A stretch of 64,000 nucleotides of DNA from Acheta domesticus (GCA_031308135.1 JAHLJT010003656.1:69706984-69770983); one strand, 5' to 3'. Counted from the stretch's first letter, positions 44,830 to 58,649 are shown. Translations and numbers: made by a program. Notes: a model not told the origin generated them from the sequence alone.

Positions 44830-46876
44830 ACATTTTACATTCCGCCAACTGTATAGCGCATAAAATACCATATTTCAACATTAATGCCTATTTGTGCCTA
44901 TATTACTTTGAAAAACCTAAAATGAGACTAATTTGACTAATTTATTTTGTCTGTGGATTATTTTACCATTTTTCTTCTGTGTCGGCACAACAGTCAAGGA
45001 TGCTATTAATTTTAAGTTGCATTATTTTTTAAGATAGCGAGAAATGAATATACAGGACAATGAGGTTGCGATAGTGGTCTCCATGCGACTACTTCTGACT
45101 TAGTGGAAAAGAACAATGATCTTGACTGATAAGAAACATTTATTTTCTCTTCAAAACTTGGAGAAAGTATTAGTAATTTATTGAAAGGCAAAATACAAAT
45201 CTTCTTTGAATAATTATAACTAGAGAAAAAATAATCAAACTTGTTCATATTGTATATAGTATTATTACAAAATATGCTATACGGATTCTACATAATGTTG
45301 ATTTATGTTTCTATCTTTGATAAATACAAGTACATATAATAAATTGTATGAATAAGTTTTTCTAATTTTCCTGTTTTATTAGTGCATATTCTACCGTTAT
45401 AAAGCCTAACTGAGAGGCTGAAAGAACCTATTTTAGGCACCTAAAAATAATGTTTTAAAACTTAAAAATCCGTGGTCTACTTATGACAGATGAAAGATAC
45501 CCACTTCGTTTTAGGGTGTAGATAACCACGAGTCGTCAGGCTATTTCATCAGTATCTTGTTAATAATACACAAATGTATCCATTATTGATTTCCGATTTC
45601 TGATAGATAAATTATGAGGAATGATAGTGTGTCAGATCTTTAGTCTGGCCTGATCTTAGCAGAATAAAGATTTCTAAAGACGAAGACTCAGCACGAAATT
45701 ATATGATGCATGACTCTCGTTCTGTTTTAAAATAGATGTGACGTTTGTACATAAATAAGAGTGTTGGCGCAAATTTTTTGCTTGGCAAGGGAGATATAAA
45801 ATAGAATCATGCAAGACCAGCGTGTAGGTTAATATATGACTGTTAATGAATCGCACAATTGTGTGTGAATCAAACTACTATTGTTTCTAGACAACTGGTG
45901 AAAATGGAAGATGTATTCACGTTCGTGAGTTGAGGACATGAAAAATTATCATCGAATTAATTCAAAGGACCCTTTTGAGTTAATGAAGTGGGATCTATAG
46001 TTAATTTTCGTCGAAATTTTGTATGACATCATTTAACGAAAACTCTTAAAAGTTTAACAACAGTTTTCGATATTGTATAAACTTTTACGTAATAAACAGA
46101 AATAATTTGAAGAAAAACGGTTTTATTGAACGCAATTATTTTGGTGATTTTAAATAATAAAGTTCTACAGTATTTAGTTGCATTTACTAGTTCAATTTTA
46201 AAGTCGTCATATTTTATTATGGTTATTTTTGGTTATTATTTAAATATTTCAATTATTTAATTAATTAGTTCATATATAGTGTACACTCCTTATGTATACA
46301 ATTTAGTTATTATTTATTTCCTTGTAAATTAAAATATTTCTTAAATGAGTATTAATACGCAAGTTTACTTTCTGTGGGTACCGTTTTTACATGTTTTCTA
46401 TAGAAATAATGTTGGTGATTTTTTAAATTATGTTCGAGTAAATGTTGTTAACAATATAAACAAGTTTTTTGGATTTCTTTGTTTTAAAAATGTTGAAAGC
46501 TATTAGTCTGATTCCACAGTTTTAAAGATTGAATTAATTCTAAGGAGGTAATGTATTCTGTATATGATTATTGTCTCTGCATGGCAAAAGGACGGCACAA
46601 CTTTATGTTCAGTGATTTGCATATGTAAAGAGTACGTGTCGTGGATCCTTTTATTTTTATCATTTTCATCGTTTTGCACTCTCTGCTGAGATCTCGACTT
46701 GAAATGATGATAATTATGCAAAAATGACTAAGAACATCTTGTAGTAGTGAAAACTTTACGGAACGGTAAAAGTCATTTTCTACAAAATAAATCCCCTATT
46801 ATAATTCTACAACGTATTCCGTAAAGTTGTTGGAGGTAAACGCGTGTAGTAAATTCATTTTTACACATTATTGTTG

Positions 46877-46908
<32 letters not shown>

Positions 46909-49170
46909 TCTACTGCTAATACTATTTGAATTTACACGTTCGCTCATGTGTTACATAATGGTCTGTATTACATAATGGCCCAATTTTTCACGTCAATTTC
47001 AAAATCAGTTTCGTAGGTGTAAGAACTCACAGACTTGAGATTGACTTTTCCCTGTTAAATTCGTGACAATGAGTCAGTTTTAAAAATGATCTCATATGTG
47101 TAATGAACTACCAAAATAATTTATATGTACGTATTTTAGGGAGAAATCAAATGTACGTGAACGAACGAACATATTCAATAAAAACAGGCAGCTTTTAAAC
47201 ATTATATGCTGAGTAATTGGTATAATTTTTGTTTCATTTAAATCATAATATAGATTTAATATATTGTCATTTTTATGCATGTGCATACGCATGCGCGTTT
47301 GGGCATGTGCATACGCATGGGCAATGGCCAAAGTAAATCGTTATGTGCAGTTTTCCGGTTGAACACAATGAACCAACATGAATAAACCAATGAGTTTATC
47401 GATGGTTTCGATGGAAATCTGTAGAAATCCATAAAGAATGGGACAAAGCTAGAAATTACATATAAACAAACTATTATTTGTTCAAAGGTTATACATTTAA
47501 CGTAGATAATAAATGGTGTAAAATAAGTTTCCCCCCTCTCACTACGGCTTAACTTCACTCATACACTTCCACTCGGTTTTGAAATGTGACATTTGGCCAC
47601 TTACAGTTTCAAGTTTGTAATGCTTTTTAAAAATATTTTAATATACCTTTTTTCATTGGACTTATTTTAAAAAACATCGAAATGAGAAAAACTTAAAATG
47701 AATTTATGTAACTTTTAAAGAAAAAACATAGTAGTACATTGTTAGTATGTTAGTACGTAGTTATGTAACTTTTAAAGAAAGAAACATAGTATATTGAGGA
47801 ATATTAGTTCTTTCTTTCCATATTCCTTCAATAATTGATTCGGGTGGATCAGTTAATAAGCTTTTGCCAATTACTTATTGGAAAAACAACGGAATTATAT
47901 CATGATTGCAGGAGCAAAATGTGACATTTGATATATACGCATGTGTATATGTCTATGTGGTTGTTTTGGAAATGATTTTTCTAAAAACTTAACCATTAAG
48001 TTTTTTTTCATTCCCCTAATTATACTTTGTTCTCGTTCGGATTGAAAAGGAAGCTGATGTTATTAAAACGCATTCGTAGTTGTGTGCAGTGCATGCTACT
48101 GACAGCTGCTTCTCTCCGCGTCTGATATACTGCAAATTCATATTCCTGTTTAACGTTCGCAACAACTTCATTTGGTTGATGGTATCGACAACGCCTGCTC
48201 ACTTTTTTTCTCCCCTCGATCCTACTCGTTCGCCAGAACTCGTTCGCTCCGGGAGAAGAGAATTCGACAGGAGGAAGGGGACCCGGATGTGGTTGAGGCG
48301 ACAGAGGTAGGGGAGGCGGCAAATGGTTGAGACTTGACCGAGAGAATAAGAAGGGAGAGAAACAGGGGGAATTTTTTAATATTTACATGAATAAAAGTAC
48401 GTTGTTCAGCTATGCACTACTATACTAGACCCTATGTGTGTATTACTTATGAAGATTCACTTAAAAGACCTTAAAAAGTACCTGTTGCTAAATACAATGG
48501 TTGAGATAAAAATTTGAAACCTCTTTAATTAATAGTTAGATTTAAAAACATGTGTAAACATATTTTTGTTTTTGACTCCGGTTGTGTGTGAGGGTTCTTG
48601 CGTAGTTTGAATACTGATATAGATTTGAAACATACGAAATATTCGAGAAAAATAATGTGAAGAAAAACAATATGATGAATAATAGGTTCTAGATTTACTT
48701 CATTGTATAGATGGTTATTGGATAGAAATTAAGAAACATTGGTAATCATTCTAATTGTTTTGAACAATTTGGATCTTCTGACGATTAGACTCAGCAAAAT
48801 TAATCCAAATAGGACAGGCGTGCAGGAGAAAGGTCTAATTGTAGATTTAAATATGGCAAGTGCTGAACTTAAATGTAAGAGATTATTTCTAATGACTAAA
48901 GGTGTTATTTACATTTTATTTTTGCCTTGAATCTATATGCTATTTTCAGCTTTTAGAATCTAGTATATCCTGTATTTCTAATTTAGGAACAGAGGGTATA
49001 GCTAGAGGCTCAAAGGCTGAGCAAGAGAGAGGCAGATCTGGGGGTGCGAGAAAGTATTTAAGAGGGGGGCATTTCAATTCGGACTCTCCCTAATCCGAAC
49101 CCGATTTTTTGAAATAATATTTTGAAGAAATGTTAACTTGTGATGGGAGTGAAACATAGTCCCGTGCTCT
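44830..49170. other. AT-rich stretch with minor repeats
   Basis: It contains a (TTA)n run near 46878-46908, a 57-bp-offset direct repeat of TTATGTAACTTTTAAAGAAA (47704 and 47761) and a two-copy GCATGTGCATACGCATG repeat near 47276-47320. A modest GC-rich patch occurs at 48200-48330. No gene is recognised. Confidence 0.5.
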
Positions 49171-49174
49171 CTAT

Positions 49175-49740
49175 CCTGGTTTGCTCAGGGCATCAACTGA
49201 TGTCAGTGCAATGCTTCTAACCAGGATGTCCTAGGGTCGAGTCCCGACGGTGACAGGATAGTCAAAATTAGGTTGTCAGCTAGGTCGAATTCAGTCGCTG
49301 TGTAGAAGATAATTCTGGCGGCCGACTGCTCTAATCTGTAGTTTTCCGTCGTTTCTCCGATAACACCAGGCGAATGCCTGAGGGGTACCCTTAAAAAAAG
49401 GGCCACGGACCTCACCTAGTCTTTCCTTCCTCTTCTTTGTCCTACTTTGTACTACTTCTTTCTGTACTCTTTGTACTACTACTTCTTAGTCCTTACTTAC
49501 ACTGACTTTCATTAATATGCTCTACACTATCACACATTCCTGGGCTCTACACTATCACATATTAGTGGGAGATACCGAGTTGAGGAATACCCCGATAGCC
49601 GACGGTAGGTCGGCACCGGATTTCGCCATCCAGCGGGGGGAGATCGTCGCCACCCCAGAGGAAAAAGAACATGCACTACACTTACAGGACAAACGACCTT
49701 TAGCAGTTGCCGTACTCGGAATCGCTAACAATCAATCAGT
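49175..49740 (+). mobile_element. SINE-like family A copy
   Basis: The head has a weak A box (TTTGCTCAGGGC) and a B box GGGTCGAGTCCC. The body matches the family, with a local CTACTTTGTACT expansion near 49440-49485 and a duplication of CTCTACACTATCACA. The 3' end reads CGGAATCGCTAACAATCAATCAG. Confidence 0.87.
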
Positions 49741-49744
49741 CGCC

Positions 49745-50045
49745 CCTGGGGAGGGCGTGTTGCGGCAGCAGATGCAGCGGTGGCCGCTGCGCGGACGGTG
49801 GCGGAGGACCATCCCCGGACGGAGCGTTCTCCGCTGCGGGTAATCTATATGCAAATCCGCGCCTAGGGCGATCGGAGGCTGCGCGCACGGCGCCTTCAAG
49901 GCTACGCGACGTCGCACTGCGGGCGACGTGTGGGGACAGCAGCGGGCGGACGGACGGGTGGGGGAGGATTTATTGGGACTGGTTGGACCCACGGACAGCG
50001 GGGCCAACAGCCTCTGCGGAGCTTTTGTGACGAAAGCGCCGCTTT
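49745..50045. other. CpG-rich block
   Basis: It starts immediately at the 3' end of the family-A copy. Overlapping frames have no recognised domain. A short direct repeat GCTTTTGTGAC occurs at the end. Confidence 0.45.
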
Positions 50046-50049
50046 TGTG

Positions 50050-51570
50050 ACTTGTATTGGAAGAACCTGCGAATGAGATCAAATCCAATTAACCCTGAAT
50101 AATGTACATTCGAGGCATTCAAGGACGGCGTGTATTTATGGCGCGATTACAATGAATGTTGTAAATCGCTGAATTATTTGTTAATACTAACTTTTTTCGA
50201 GCCAAAGAGAGTATGTATTAAACGGCAGGACAAAAGTTTACAAGGTTGTATCCCATAACTATGTCGTTGTTCGTAAGATGCAAGAAATTTGGGTGAGAAT
50301 AAAATAGTACTTTTGATTTCTCTTATACTACAAAATTGTGGGCAATTTGATTTCCAACAGGTAATTCGGAGTGGACTTCAAATGGTCACGCTTCTTTCCG
50401 TAGTTTAAGAAATACTTTAATTCTTGTTCTTGTTCTATTTCTTGTTCAAAATTTTTTTTTCCTAAAAGCAAATTGTCCAGTTCGTGCGTTTTATAGAAAT
50501 TCATTTAATGCATCTACTTTTTGCCGTATTAATTAAAATATGAAAGTGAATCAGGCAATCACATTTCACGAACATGAATGAACATTATTGAGAAGAAAAG
50601 TATGTGCCCTTTACACTCAATGCGCTGTTAAAAGAATTTTATTTCTTGAAAAATAATCCCTATTTCTGATCTGAAGTAATTGTTATTTGTTATGACTTGA
50701 TGAACTTTTACTCATTTGAAAAAAATACTAAATTATTAAAATACATTCAAGTGACTTGCCATATTTTTTAAGACAAAATGTATCGCCTTATCCACTCATT
50801 CAGTTAATTAGTAATCATATTAAATTAACTGAAAACAAAATGTGGATCAAGATCGGTAAATCAAATATTCTGGTAAGAAGAAAATAAATCATATATAACG
50901 CGCATGTGAGCTGGAAAGAACTTTAAATAAAATGCAGTCAAGAAAAATATAATTTCTTGCACATTGTTGATGTTTTAATTAAATTCGTCTGTTATAAAAT
51001 ATACAAATAAGCCGTAACAATGAAATTGCAATTAACTGGCAAAATACATATAATCTCTACAAATGTAAATTTAAATTTCAAAAGTTTTGAAAATGTAACC
51101 CCAAACTAAAATCTCATGACTTGCGAACTCCACATACACCATATTCAACCGCCCCTTGTGAATTTAGTTTATCAGATTGAAGACAATGTGTTACTTTGCT
51201 ACAATACTTTGCGACATCCTGAATACCAGCTTTGTAGGATAATAATGTCACTAAACACCATCATTTTCCATGAAAGCAGTAACGTATCGTGCGTCTCGCG
51301 ATGCCAAGGTTACCACTGACGCGTGGGCATAAAAAAGTATGCATAGGGACAATTTATTTTACTGAAATAAAAAAGAAATTCAAGTACAAATTTTCACAAA
51401 AACTAGCATTCCCCTTTTCAGCGAGGTCAGGTACAATTTTCTTCCACATGATTCTGTGAATTCTTGGAACCTGAATGGCGTGAAGCACGTCTCTATTTTT
51501 ACATCAGGTAACTTTTTAATGGCAATACTTTCCGTCATATTTCAAATTGGTCGAAGCCTTCCCGGCGTGT
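50050..51570. other. AT-rich stretch, nothing recognised
   Basis: No RNA gene, repeat family or supported coding frame is seen. Confidence 0.55.
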
Positions 51571-52142
51571 CTCACCGGGAGAGGTAGCTCTACGCGTCAA
51601 CTGATGTCACTGCAGTGCCTTTGACCGAGGGGCCTAGATTCGAGTCCCGACTGTGACAGGATTTTCGATACTAGCCACATAGCTTCATCGAAATCATACG
51701 CAGTATGGAGGAGAATTCTAGCGGCCGGCTTTTCTGATCGGTAGTTTACTGTAATTTCCACAATCAATACCAGATGAATGTGGAGCAGAACCCTAAAAAA
51801 CGGGTCACGCGCGATCTTTCCTTCCTCTTTCTTATGATATCCTCATCTCTCACTTACACATTTACATGCACAATATTATTACACATACCGAGAGGCCGGT
51901 CAGGAGTTTGTCTGGACTGAGGCCGTGCCCGACTAGGGCCGTGCCTTTCTGGTGTGAGATATCTGGTTGGGGAAAACCCAGCTAGCTGACGAGTAATCGG
52001 CGCCTGATCTCACCATCTAGAGGGGAAAATCACCAACACCTCCAAAAATAAAAATATGCACTACACGTACAGAACTAAATACCTTAGCAGTTGACGCCCG
52101 CAGAATCATCAATCAGTTAATTAATCAATAAATCAATCAATG
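51571..52142 (+). mobile_element. SINE-like family A, full-length-looking copy
   Basis: The head CTCACCGGGAGAGGTAGCTC and B box GATTCGAGTCCC are followed by the body with GAGGAGAATTCTAGCGGCCG. The tail contains at least four ATCA/AATC-type units up to about 52142. A local duplication of GACTGAGGCCGTGCC-like sequence occurs near 51913-51942. Confidence 0.88.
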
Positions 52143-52149
52143 ACATATC

Positions 52150-53880
52150 CCACTCTTTGGCAATGCGGAAAAGGGCTGCTCTTTGGCAATGCGGAAATAT
52201 CTACGGTCCAATCTGAAAGGTGTTTCCTCCTCACAAATTCTCAACATACAATGTGGGAAGCAAATTTAAACATGTACAGATCTTTTTAGAGTTAGCTGTA
52301 ACACGATATACTGGACTACAATATATGAATTACTGGAATTTTTTATTTCGCAACCCTGAGAAACAAACCACGTTTTCAAAACAACAACGGAGTTTATACT
52401 GGTTGCCATAATATTTAATGTATAATGGATTATATCAGCATTATCGAAAAATTAAAGTCCTCTGAAATACCATAGGACCATTCGAAGAATATTATTTTCG
52501 AAAATTATGTCAAAATGAAATTAAAGTTAATTGAAAAAAGTGTTTTATGTAAACCTCCTATTTCGCCGCAGAAATGAGCGTCTCTCGTTAACCGCGAGTG
52601 TACTACAGTTCTGATGGCCGGAAAGTGGACTAGGAATCTGACGGCATTAAATTGAGTGTTATTGCAGTGCTGCGCGTGAGACAGGGCTATCATAATTCCC
52701 GCCCAACTTATATTACTTCGCAAATTTGAGTTTTATTTATTTGCACATAACAAAGCACTCATATATGTTTGAAAAATGTGGCATTTTAAGAAGCGAACTT
52801 GTTTACAAAAGTCTTGAAACTTAGGGTGACTCAACATTTTCAATTTTCCTACTACCACAATCTAAATCGGAATCGTTTCATTTACTTATCACATACTTAA
52901 AGGTTAATGACATTCTCACACACTGTATCAGTCCGTGACTATTAATACTGGTGTCAGCGAAGAGTGGAATGGAATATTTGTACGAATAAGAAGACACAAA
53001 ATGAAAGTAAAGAAAGGAAAACTTTTATTATCTCTTAACTCATATTATAACACTTTTATTTACTCTAATTCATTTTCTTACAGTGCCATAGTGCTGATGA
53101 AACACTTATGCCAGGTGTGTCACTTGCTGATAAAGAAAAAAGTTTTAAAAAATGGAATCACTTATATTGTAGATGCTTACACTTCTTGACGAACTTTCTG
53201 AATAAATTTGTACATATGGTCAATGTGTTCCTGTTCAAAAAATATGAAGTATTTTTGATGCACAATGGAATCACTCGGTTGGAATATACTTCTCTCAAAC
53301 ATCTTTCTATTGAATTGAAAACTATAATAAATTTTACTAGACTTCCCTTTGTTCTTGAGTGTCTAGCACAATTAAATTTGAAAAGCACTCTCTCTCAAAG
53401 GATTAAACGTGTCTATCTTTACAAAGAATAAATTATACTTAAAAGGCAATGAAAACAGGGAAATTTATATAATCAAAATTGCAGAAATTTCCAAATTCTC
53501 TAATTTCATGTATTGTTACTATTGGATTTATAAAAAGAATATATTCTTTTTCTAGAGGCGTCCATTGAGAGAGAGATAACTCACAAAATTAAAATTATCT
53601 ATTTATGAACGTAATTGATTACGAACATATTTAATTTGTGAATAAATCGATATTTTGAATTTGTTGTGGTAGCTCCCTCTCTCACTGGATGTCTGAATTA
53701 AACTTTATAAAGTAGTCAAATTTGTGAAAATACAGAATTAATATCGTTTTAGTCTTCCGAGCTATACTATGGGGAATTACATTCTTGAAAGATACAAGAA
53801 CGCATGAATCCATTGCATCGCTTCCCACCCTTTTGAAGCGTTCCACGGTCCAGAGCAACAAGAACCCATGAGCGCTTTCC
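52150..53880. other. AT-rich stretch, nothing recognised
   Basis: A 31-bp-offset duplication of CTCTTTGGCAATGCGGAAA lies at about 52153 and 52180. The frame at 53108-53431 (107 residues, no known motif) is not supported as a gene. Confidence 0.45.
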
Positions 53881-54190
53881 GGCCGCAATGTGGCAACGCG
53901 GCGCGCACGGCTGCGTGTGGGTTCGTCGCTCGATCGCTCGTCGCAGTCTCCGCGCCCGCAGGGCTCTCCCGCGTCCTCCTCTCCCCGCCCGCCGCCCGGG
54001 CGCCTGAGCAGGGTGGGTGAGGAGTGGTGCGCGGCGGGGGGCGTTGCGACGACACTGACCGACATTCCGCGACGGCCGCAAGGACGCGCGCGTTGGTGGT
54101 GGCGGCGGCGGCGCCCGAGGCGGGCGACGGCGCCGCGCACTGCGGAGTCGCAACACCTCTCTCTCCCCCCGCAGCGCCGCCGCGCTTTAC
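53880..54190. other. CpG island
   Basis: About 300 bp of CpG-dense sequence, followed by a CT-rich tract (54200-54310). Frames on both strands (129-204 residues) are open because of composition. This would be a reasonable place for a promoter, but no gene can be assigned. Confidence 0.45.
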
Positions 54191-54499
54191 GTAACGCCCA
54201 GGCCCGCCACACCCCACCTCTCCCGGTTCCTCTTTTCCCTTCCTCCCCTCGTCACACCTTTCCCTCTCCCTCTTCCCATCATTTTCTCTCCTTCTTCTCC
54301 CTTCTGTACTCTGACCTGCGTTCCTACGAGGTGTTCGCCCCTCCCCCTGGCACGTCCTGGAGAGAGGTGCACTACTTTGGCGTTGTGGAGACTGTGGAGG
54401 TGTATATGTTAGGGATCTGTGGTCCTGGTCACGGAAAGGTTAAGGTTAAAGTGTCAAACTACGATAAGCAGGTTGTCCTTGTGTGTTGGGAGATAGGAC

Positions 54500-56690
54500 T
54501 GTAATTCACTGGCTTTGGAATTTTTGAATGTAAGTAGTAGCATGACATTCCGAGTCATTCTTCACCGTGTTTGGTGATTCTTGCAATTGGTTTATATTAT
54601 TAATCTTGATGACAGAAAAATGTCTTTTCGAAACGTCGGTGAGCTTGTATTGACTCACTTTGACGGATCAATAACCATTAACGTTCGAAGTACTCATGTT
54701 GGTGATCATTGAAGTCAATTATTTCGTCGCGTCAACGATTATGTCCAACCTTTCCAAAGTGTAGTTGTGAATATCCATACAGTGTTTTACTGTTCATTTA
54801 AACTGTACATAATTGAATGGGGTCATATTGAATATATGTGCTTTATTTTAATTGTGTTTTCATATGCATAGTTGAATAGTTGTGAGAAGTACATACAATC
54901 AATTTTATACGCATTTTGCAGTCTACGATATTGATCGTTAAGACGTCTCTACTACAGTAAATATTGTTATAAAATGCACTATGATTGGAAATTCTAGTGT
55001 GGTGAACAGTAGAGAGGATCGCTGCTGAGGGACAAGTTAGTTGACCTTGCGTCGTTGATGAACGATCGTGAAGCGATCGCGATGTTACATCTTGGAACCG
55101 GACTTAAAACCCCAAGCGGCACCGCCCACGTCGCATGTAGAACATCCGGGATCTGCTTTCCGTTGTCCTTGTCGGTTCAACATTTCCTCCGAATTCTTTC
55201 CTCTGCTAGTAAAAGAATGATTTAGCAAAGCCCTGCACAATTCAAATACCCTTTTTGTTCGTATCTTTCGCTTATCCACCGTGACCTGTCTACACCACCC
55301 GACCTTCCTCTTCAAGTCTCGGTCCATTGCTTCAGTTTTTCTTTCTTTGCAAAACTTGACCAACATCTTGAATCGTTTTCTTAAAATTATTTTATAATAT
55401 TTAGTGGCTTTCAGCTGAGTAAACGCTATTCTTTACTCCTAATTGCAATTTGTTGTCCGTGATTAGATCTACAGGCGACGTAATGAGAGGCGCGTGCCAA
55501 GGATCTTATTAATAATTTAACTCGAACAGGCAGGAGCCTGAAAAACTCAATGACGTGAAAATAATTTCTTTTGCGCGGTTAGTCAGGGTATACTCAGTTC
55601 CAATGGAAAGGAAAAATGTTCAAAAGAAAGAATAACGTGATTCTTAAGATTTCTGTCTTGGAATCTCGAAAATAAAACTGCAAATCAACAACATTTTTAT
55701 TCTGAATTCGACTTTGTAGATTTTAAACCTTTTTGATACTTATTGAGAAGCAGAAAATATTACGTTCTGTTAGAAAACTGTTTGGTTTACTTTAGTAGAT
55801 GCAAAGAGATAATACCGAAATTAACTGACCAAGCTGGAATAACTAATAGGAATGTGATTGGATGTAAAATGTGAGGATCATAGGTCGCCAAACATTTAAC
55901 AACTATAATTTTATATCGTTCTGGACAGCTCAGGAGCCGTCCATCCAGTTTTTTGATCTCGGTCCTTTATTGCACCAGTTTCAGCAACGATCTCATATTC
56001 GAAGTTTTTTTGCTAAGTCATCCTATCGAGTTAAAACAATATATCATTATGAGAAATAAAAAATCAGGAAGCAAAAGAAATGTAAAAAGGCTTGAATACG
56101 ACTGTTTATTGACAATATCTTAAGAAGGAAATTGCGTGTGACCAATTTGGAGAAAAAACTCTCAATAGCAATATGTACATGCTAGTATTGATTTTGAAAT
56201 TAGTCAGAATACATAATTTCATTAGTCAAAGATATTGACTATTTGTGATGTATACAAGACACTAACGAACGTTGATATAAGCAACTACAAATTAATATGA
56301 ACATATAATCTGTAAAACTTAGGAGACTTTTGTACATCATATAGTGGCAACGTATGAAAGTGGGAGTTTATATATGAATAAAAGGTGGAGGTGAGAGCGA
56401 GCTTGTTGTGAATCATCTCACACACAGTAAAGAAAATTCTCTGATATGAAATTAAGAAGGAAGAACAGAATAAGGGAGAGTGGAGCGATCAAGAGGAAGG
56501 CTGATGAGTTGAGAAAGCGGCTGAAATCGAAGCGGGAATACTCACCCGAGTAAATAAAAATTATTAAAACCAATTATTCTTTTTTAAACCCTTACATGAA
56601 ATAATTAATTGTGTGGAAATTAATAAAAAGTTCATATTTTTACAAGTCGTGGTATTTATTAACATCAATTTAAATTTTCATATCTACAAA
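54500..56690. other. AT-rich stretch; one unassigned minus-strand frame
   Basis: A minus-strand frame at 55085-55366 (93 residues, rich in Lys, Arg and Cys) is not repeat-derived. It shows no domain I recognise and could be an exon or chance. Nothing else is seen. Confidence 0.35.
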
Positions 56691-56869
56691 CGTTAATTTT
56701 ACAATAATAAGTGTCTAAAACAACTTATGATGGGTGAGTGGCTGCAGCGCTTCGGCGTTTTTGGCGTCGGCGATAGCGTTAGCGTTGGTAGCAGTGGTGA
56801 CAGCAGCGCAGCAATATTATCGACAGCAATGGCGTTGGCGTCAGTGGTGGCTGCAGCGCTGCGAGGGTG

Positions 56870-57430
56870 GAGACTAATGGAATGGCGGTGATGGTAGTGA
56901 TGGCAACGGTGATGGTGGTGATGGCAACGGTGGTGGCGCAAACGAGGGTGGCGATGGCGATGGAAACGATGGCGATGGCGATAGTTGCGATGGTGGTGTC
57001 TGTGACGTCCAGGGCAATGATGGCAGTGATGGCGCTGATGGCGCTGGTGGCGGTAGCGCTGGTGGTGGTGGCGGTGGCGGTGACTTTGACGATGGTGATG
57101 ACTGTGGTGTCAACGGCAATGGTGGCTGTGGTGACTGTGGCACTAGAGGCGGCTGCGGTGGCGGCGCTATCGGCGATGGCTACGGTGGCGGTGGTGTCGT
57201 CGGCGTTGGCTACAGTGGCGGTGGCGGCGTTGTCGGCAATGGCTACGGTGGCGGTGGCGGCGCTGTGGGCGATGGCTACAGTGACGGTGGTGTCGTCGGC
57301 ATTGGCTACAGTGGTGATGGCGGCGCTGTGGGCGATGGCTACAGTGACGGTGGTGTCGTCGGCATTGGCTACAGTGGTGGTGGCGGCGCTGTGGGCGATG
57401 GCTACGGTGGCGGTGGCGGTTGCGCTGGCG
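56870..57430. repeat. GGTGGC/GATGGC array with 63-bp units
   Basis: Degenerate trinucleotide-based GGTGAT and GGTGGC repeats (56870-57150) lead into longer units. A 63-bp unit beginning near GGTGTCGTCGGCATTGGCTA is repeated about 3 times (57180-57420). It yields a 21-residue peptide repeat (GYSDGGVVGIGYSG-type) on the plus strand and Ala/Thr-rich repeats on the minus strand. Open frames of up to 262 residues come from this. Confidence 0.9.
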
Positions 57431-57770
57431 GCGATGGAGGTAATAGCGGCGCCGGCGCTAAGCGGCAATCGGCGACTGCGTCGGCGTCGACGGGCGTCGG
57501 CGAGCGCCGGGCGCTGAGCGCAGTAGCCGGTGGCGGTGGCGGCGCCGGGCTCGTTCTTGCGGCGCACGCGCCCCGCTTCCTGGCGCGCGACCTTGCCTCC
57601 GCGAAGAGACGTTGGCCTTAGCGCGCGGCCGCGCAGGGCGCCGCCGGCGTCGCTCCCGGCGCGGCCCCGCCCAGCGCCGCCCGCCCCCGCGCCCCTCCCC
57701 CTCCTTCACTCGGTCGTGCTCGCGCCGCGAATTAGCGCTGCGGCTCAGCATGGCACTCGGCGGCTTCCGC
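57430..57770. other. CpG-rich block
   Basis: CpG-dense sequence bridging the GC-rich array and the duplicated MITE locus. No recognised domain in any frame. Confidence 0.45.
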
Positions 57771-57774
57771 TGCG

Positions 57775-58167
57775 AATTACTTGGGGAACTCTCGGGCGAC
57801 TTCTTTGCATTAGTTCAGAATGGCGTCTCAGTGGTGTCAAGGTCTTCTACTGGTGGCAGTGGCACGTCCTGTGGCACCGTAGCATGCCGTTGGTTACAGT
57901 GGCGGCTACTTAGCATGTCCTACTTACAATTACTTGGGGATCTCAAACAGCTCTCGGGTGACTTCTTTGCATTAGCTCAGAATGGCGTCTCTGACGCTTT
58001 ACAGCAGTGGTGTCAAGGTCTTCTACTGGTGGCAGTGGCACGTTCTGTGGCACCGTAGCATGCCTTACGTACTTAGCATGCCTTACTTACAATTACTTGG
58101 TTATCTCAAACAGCTCTCGGGTGACTTCTTTGCATTAGCTCGGAATGGCGTCTCTGACGCTTTACAG
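57775..58167 (+). repeat. tandem units of flank plus MITE left end
   Basis: Units begin with AATTACTTGG at 57775, 57928 and 58091 (offsets 153 and 163). Each has the host-like block CTCGGGYGACTTCTTTGCATTA, and the first two also have the first 60 bp or so of the hAT-like MITE (CAGTGGTGTCAAGG at 57829 and 58005). In the first unit about 14 bp (CTGACGCTTTACAG) before the MITE end is missing. The third unit is followed by the complete MITE. The target flank and element end were therefore amplified together after insertion. Confidence 0.88.
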
Positions 58168-58397
58168 CAGTGGTGTCAAGGTCTTCTACTAGTGGCAGTG
58201 GCACACCCTGTGGCACCGTAGCATGTCACGAGCTACTCTGCGCAGCATTCAGCGGGAAAGGAAATTATTAGTAACCTCCCCGTTTTACAAAAGTGATGGC
58301 GTTGTCTCTTGGGGCGGGGTGATGAACTCCGCGGAGGGGTGATTTCGTCGTGGCACTCGTGACAATTCCGCTCGTGGCATCGGCCTTGACAACACTG
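58168..58397 (+). mobile_element. 230-bp hAT-like MITE, copy 2
   Basis: It has the same ends as the copy at 2404-2628 (CAGTGGTGTCAAGG ... CCTTGACAACACTG) and the same interior order (CACGAGCT, TGATGACGTTGTC-like, GATTTCGTCGTGGCACTCGT). Flanking 8-mers CTTTACAG (58160-58167) and CTATACAG (58398-58405) match at 7 of 8. It is non-coding. Confidence 0.8.
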
Positions 58398-58437
58398 CTA
58401 TACAGGGATTTAGAAGTATGTTCGATTCAATGCAATG

Positions 58438-58640
58438 ACGCCTTATTTTCCGTGGCGAGACTCAGGCGATCAGGCATGCTCTTCTCTCTGACCACGCAAA
58501 TTTCGCTATGATTCTTTCACCATCTAGCGTTTCAGTCGGACGACGAAATAGGCGATTTAAATTTAGCTTTACTTCCCCTCCGAAGGAGACCTAAGAAGGA
58601 TTTTTTACCCTTACAAATCTACGTCTTTGATACCAAAGCC
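58438..58640 (+). repeat. dispersed repeat family K, copy 2
   Basis: It matches 13091-13325 and 60744-61046 over CCTTATTTTCCGTGGCGAGA, GACCACGCAAATTTCGCTA and ACTTCCCCTCCGAAGG, with an internal deletion relative to the others. It lies 33 bp after the MITE flank. Confidence 0.82.
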
Positions 58641-58649
58641 AAATGTTTA

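Noticed and set aside
56779..57567. 262-codon Ala/Thr-rich minus-strand frame and 216-codon plus-strand frame
   Set aside because: Both derive from GGTGGC/GATGGC and 63-bp repeat units; no silk, antifreeze or other repeat-protein signature with signal peptide is present.
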